DNA of 64,000 bases from Megaleporinus macrocephalus. Its lineage: Eukaryota > Chordata > Actinopteri > Characiformes > Anostomidae. The translations under genes were made by a program, and so were the position numbers. The notes under the pieces are model-generated. The model did not search any database, was not told the origin of the DNA, and saw only the letters and a program-made list of their open reading frames with translations. Shown piece by piece: positions 61,596-64,000 of the stretch (position 1 is its first letter; each line of letters opens with the position of its first letter). The stretch lies in assembly GCA_021613375.1 (NCBI GenBank), contig CM038722.1, positions 26,784,441 through 26,848,440 of the forward strand, read 5' to 3'.

Positions 61596-63757
61596 CTGGT
61601 AAAGAAACCAGGAAAAAAAATCAGTGTACATTCACACACACTGATACTCTATGAAAACCCTAAGTTTAGACAAAAAGCTCATATGACACAGTGAAGGACC
61701 CCAGAATTGTCCTGGCTGGTGTTTATGTAAAACTTTAGTCCAGTATTCAGACTTCTAAGCTTAAAAGTTTATCACTTGCCAAACAGCTTCATTCCAGAAG
61801 CTGTAAAACTCTCAAACTCTTAGAATGACGCAAAGCACTGTACCCACACTAGGTCACTTTATCCAGGACACATTTGCTATCCATACCACTACACTATATA
61901 CCTTAACTACATCTGTGAATCTTGTTGCTGCTAAAACTTTTAGAAATACAAAAACTCTTGGAAATACAAAAAAACTAACCCTAACCCTAACCCTAACCCT
62001 AGCCTTGGGTACTCAATTTCATTCCATCTCATGTACCACATGTCTTGCGAATGACAATAAAGTCTCCTTGAATCCCTTGAATTAACAGATGTACTTGTTT
62101 TATACTGAAGGAATTCATATGTCTGTTATATCTTTGCTGTCTAAAGAAAAACATGTATCTCTATTTTATTTTATCTTCTTTATGTACCAAAAGAAATGCT
62201 CCAAAATATTGTAAAAAAATTTCATTTCATTGACTTACATTAAAAGTAAAGAAGGTTTTTGGTCTCTCCTGGAAAGTTCCTATTTTGGGGATACTTGTTT
62301 TTTCGTTGAACAACAACAATATTCTAAATTGTATTTACTGTATGTGTTTACTGTGGCCAGCAAATCACAGGACATTCAGGTCATTCTATTTCTGCCTTTC
62401 CTTATAGAGCTGTTTATGTCACACCTGTACTTTATTGCTTTAATTGTTGGTGACTGACCAAATTCTGATGTGTTGAAGCTCATATAACCACAAGTCTGTC
62501 AGTGGGTTTTTGGGAATGTTTCCTGTTTGATAGCTAAACTAAAGAGACAAAAAGATCTATTCTAAAGACATCTGGTTTCCTGCCGTTGAACGGGTTTGGA
62601 CCCAACAATATACAATAATAATTTAAACAAACTTAAATAATAATAATAAACAAACTATTCACCAAGATCTATTTCACATGGTCTATTTTTAATATCGCAG
62701 GAACTCAGCCAGTTCTGATTAATAATGCTATAAATAACACACTCAAAAACTATGGTTCTTCAAGGTTTCTTTACCAAACAATGAACACTCAAAGAACCTT
62801 CTGAGTGATGAAAGAGTTCATCATAATAGTGTTCTTCAGATTGAAAACATGCTGTGGATGGTTCTATGAAGAACCTTTTTAGAAAAGGAACTCTTGTTAG
62901 CAAGGACGGATTAAGGATAGTCTGGGCCCTCACTATATCAATAAGGATAGATAACCCCCACTAACCCACGCCCCTCGTGATCAAGGGCCCTCTAATGGTA
63001 GCCCTCTAAAATGATGCCCCCCTCTTTCCTAGGACCACTAATAACAAAAAGTTGAAGTCAGAGCAGTACCACAATGCCTCGTTCATTTTCATAAGGGGCC
63101 AAAAAGCATGGCTAGGGCCCCCAAGATGCCTGGGTGTCAAAGTCCCTAAAAGTCAGAGGATCCTTAACATGGAGGGCCCTCGGAAATAAAAATATATTAT
63201 ATCATAAATGTTAATAGGCATCGCAAAATGTTTTGGGCCAGGCCCTCCCCGGGGCTCTCTGACCTCAAGGGCCCCTGGGCGCTGGCCCCACTGGCCCGGT
63301 CAGTAATCCAGCCATGCTTGTTGGTGCATTTCTATTGGTCAATCCAGCATAAAATGTTCAGGCCATGTAAAAGACAGCTGCTGTAATCAAAAATTATGTA
63401 GGCAAATGAACATAGAGGAACATACAAATTAATTTTTTAACAGCTGTGAGGTTAGATAAGCTTCATAGAGCAATTACTATAATCCTGTTTCTCATTTTTC
63501 GCTCTATATAGCTTGCTTAACTAAATGGTTGGCGAGCAGAGCATGAATAGTTAAATCATGCAATTGAATATATGAGCAATAAATGCATACTTTGTTTGAA
63601 ACTGCATAATCTTTATATTATGAGCTCACCTGTAAGAATGGGAAGACAAAGCCTACGGTGAAGTTGGATATCCAGTTCAGAGACCCCCCCACGATAAAAG
63701 CCGCAGGCCGGTGGGACTGCTTAAACAGCTCGCCCGTCATCAGGAAAGGCACTCCAG
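61314..63757 (-). CDS. slc2a15: SLC2A-family sugar transporter (class II GLUT, probably slc2a15), last two exons
   Basis: Facilitative hexose transporters are 12-helix plasma-membrane proteins. Seen: exon 63757-63630 coding GVPFLMTGELFKQSHRPAA and SLNWISNFTVGFVFPFLQ (helices 10-11), and terminal exon 61595-61314 coding helix 12, the signature PETKNKTFVEI, and a long acidic C-tail ending WSDEEEE. The two join in phase 0 with GT-AG ends. IPFxxxGExFxQSxRPxA, SLNWxSNF and PETKxKTF are GLUT landmarks, and the mix fits class II (GLUT5/7/9/11 and fish slc2a15). Choosing slc2a15 is an inference from sequence style and from the fish-specific class II set. The 5' exons lie right of the window. Confidence 0.8.
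61975..62003. repeat. interstitial telomere-type (CCCTAA)n tract
   Basis: Four to five CTAACC hexamers, the C-rich strand of the vertebrate telomere repeat. Confidence 0.9.
62004..62080 (+). mobile_element. LINE 3' tail fragment
   Basis: Contains TTGCGAATGACAATAAAGTC and a CTTGAATC repeat tail, like the LINE tail at 16161-16366. Confidence 0.6.
62126..62332. mobile_element. MITE copy, diverged (CGTTGCTGTCCAATG family)
   Basis: Recognised by ATCTTTGCTGTCTAAAGAAA, TTCATTGACTTACATTAAAA and GGTCTCTCCTGGAAAGTTCC. Confidence 0.6.
63630..63757 (-). CDS. slc2a15: slc2a15-like penultimate coding exon
   Basis: 128 nt completing a split codon and then coding 42 residues through FVFPFLQ. Acceptor CTCTCTGCACAG, donor GTGAGC. 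Confidence 0.88.
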
Positions 63758-64000
63758 CTGTGCAGAGAGACACAAGAGTAAATCCACGTTCTTCATTCAA
63801 CACCAGAGGGCGACCTTTCCTCTGAATTAGTTATGTGACTATCCCATACAGAAAAGTCACACATAGTTCACATGTGAAGTGTACAAGACCCACATGTGTT
63901 TATTCACAGGTGAAGTTCATGTGATGTTCAACACATTAACACATCAACACATTATATGTGCTTACACCAGACATCGAAAGTCTGGGGACACCCACAGTGG

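Larger units (their letters stand above)
61596..63629 (-). other. slc2a15-like intron with repeats
   Basis: 2.0 kb. Holds a (CTAACC)n tract with a LINE tail (61.97-62.08 kb), a diverged MITE (62.13-62.33 kb), a GGTTCTT-type repeat (62.74-62.90 kb), and a GGGCCC-rich stretch at 62.91-63.31 kb that resembles 11.13-11.20 kb and is probably an unclassified transposon. Confidence 0.6.

Noticed and set aside
61975..62003. Chromosome end
   Set aside because: Only four to five telomere hexamers, inside an intron with normal gene sequence on both sides.

Overview
The window is vertebrate nuclear DNA, almost certainly from a ray-finned teleost fish. The evidence is split genes with GT-AG introns, AT-rich non-coding DNA, teleost-type SINE, MITE and Tc1 debris, and a gene order matching the POLL-DPCD-(FBXW4)-FGF8 block of human 10q24. 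The order of repeats suggests an otophysan (characin, knifefish or catfish type), but that is a weak inference.

Region by region. (1) 1-2.66 kb: the 5' end of poll (DNA polymerase lambda) on the minus strand; two coding exons are visible, including the BRCT domain, and the rest lies left of the window. (2) 3.3-7.9 kb: complete dpcd on the plus strand, six exons, 202 aa, head-to-head with poll across a 638-bp shared promoter region. (3) 7.9-17.7 kb: intergenic DNA with MITEs, Tc1 remnants, LINE tails and some GC-balanced islands that may be regulatory. (4) 17.7-25.2 kb: a complete fgf8-type gene on the minus strand, five coding exons, 212 aa, all exon phases closing exactly; its divergence and the missing fbxw4 favour the fgf8b paralogue. 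(5) 25.2-61.3 kb: a 36-kb gene desert upstream of fgf8. It holds a tandem array of ~0.5-kb units (25.8-28.4 kb), several possible conserved non-coding elements, long microsatellites, and a ~12.2-kb array (36.6-48.8 kb) of about 500 copies of a 24/25-bp unit. (6) 61.3-63.8 kb: the last two coding exons of a class II glucose/fructose transporter (SLC2A family, probably slc2a15) on the minus strand; the rest lies to the right.

The most unusual object is the 24/25-bp satellite. Its unit reads as the terminal inverted repeat of a fish Tc1-like transposon, its left edge begins with one inverted copy that makes a palindrome with the first direct copy, and it has nested higher-order repeats. Every canonical unit carries a CpG inside an AAACGTTT palindrome, and the commonest variants look like CpG deamination products. 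The array lies 11-24 kb upstream of the fgf8 start, inside what should be its regulatory domain.

All exon calls come from reading the sequence and from knowledge of the protein families; no database search or alignment was run.
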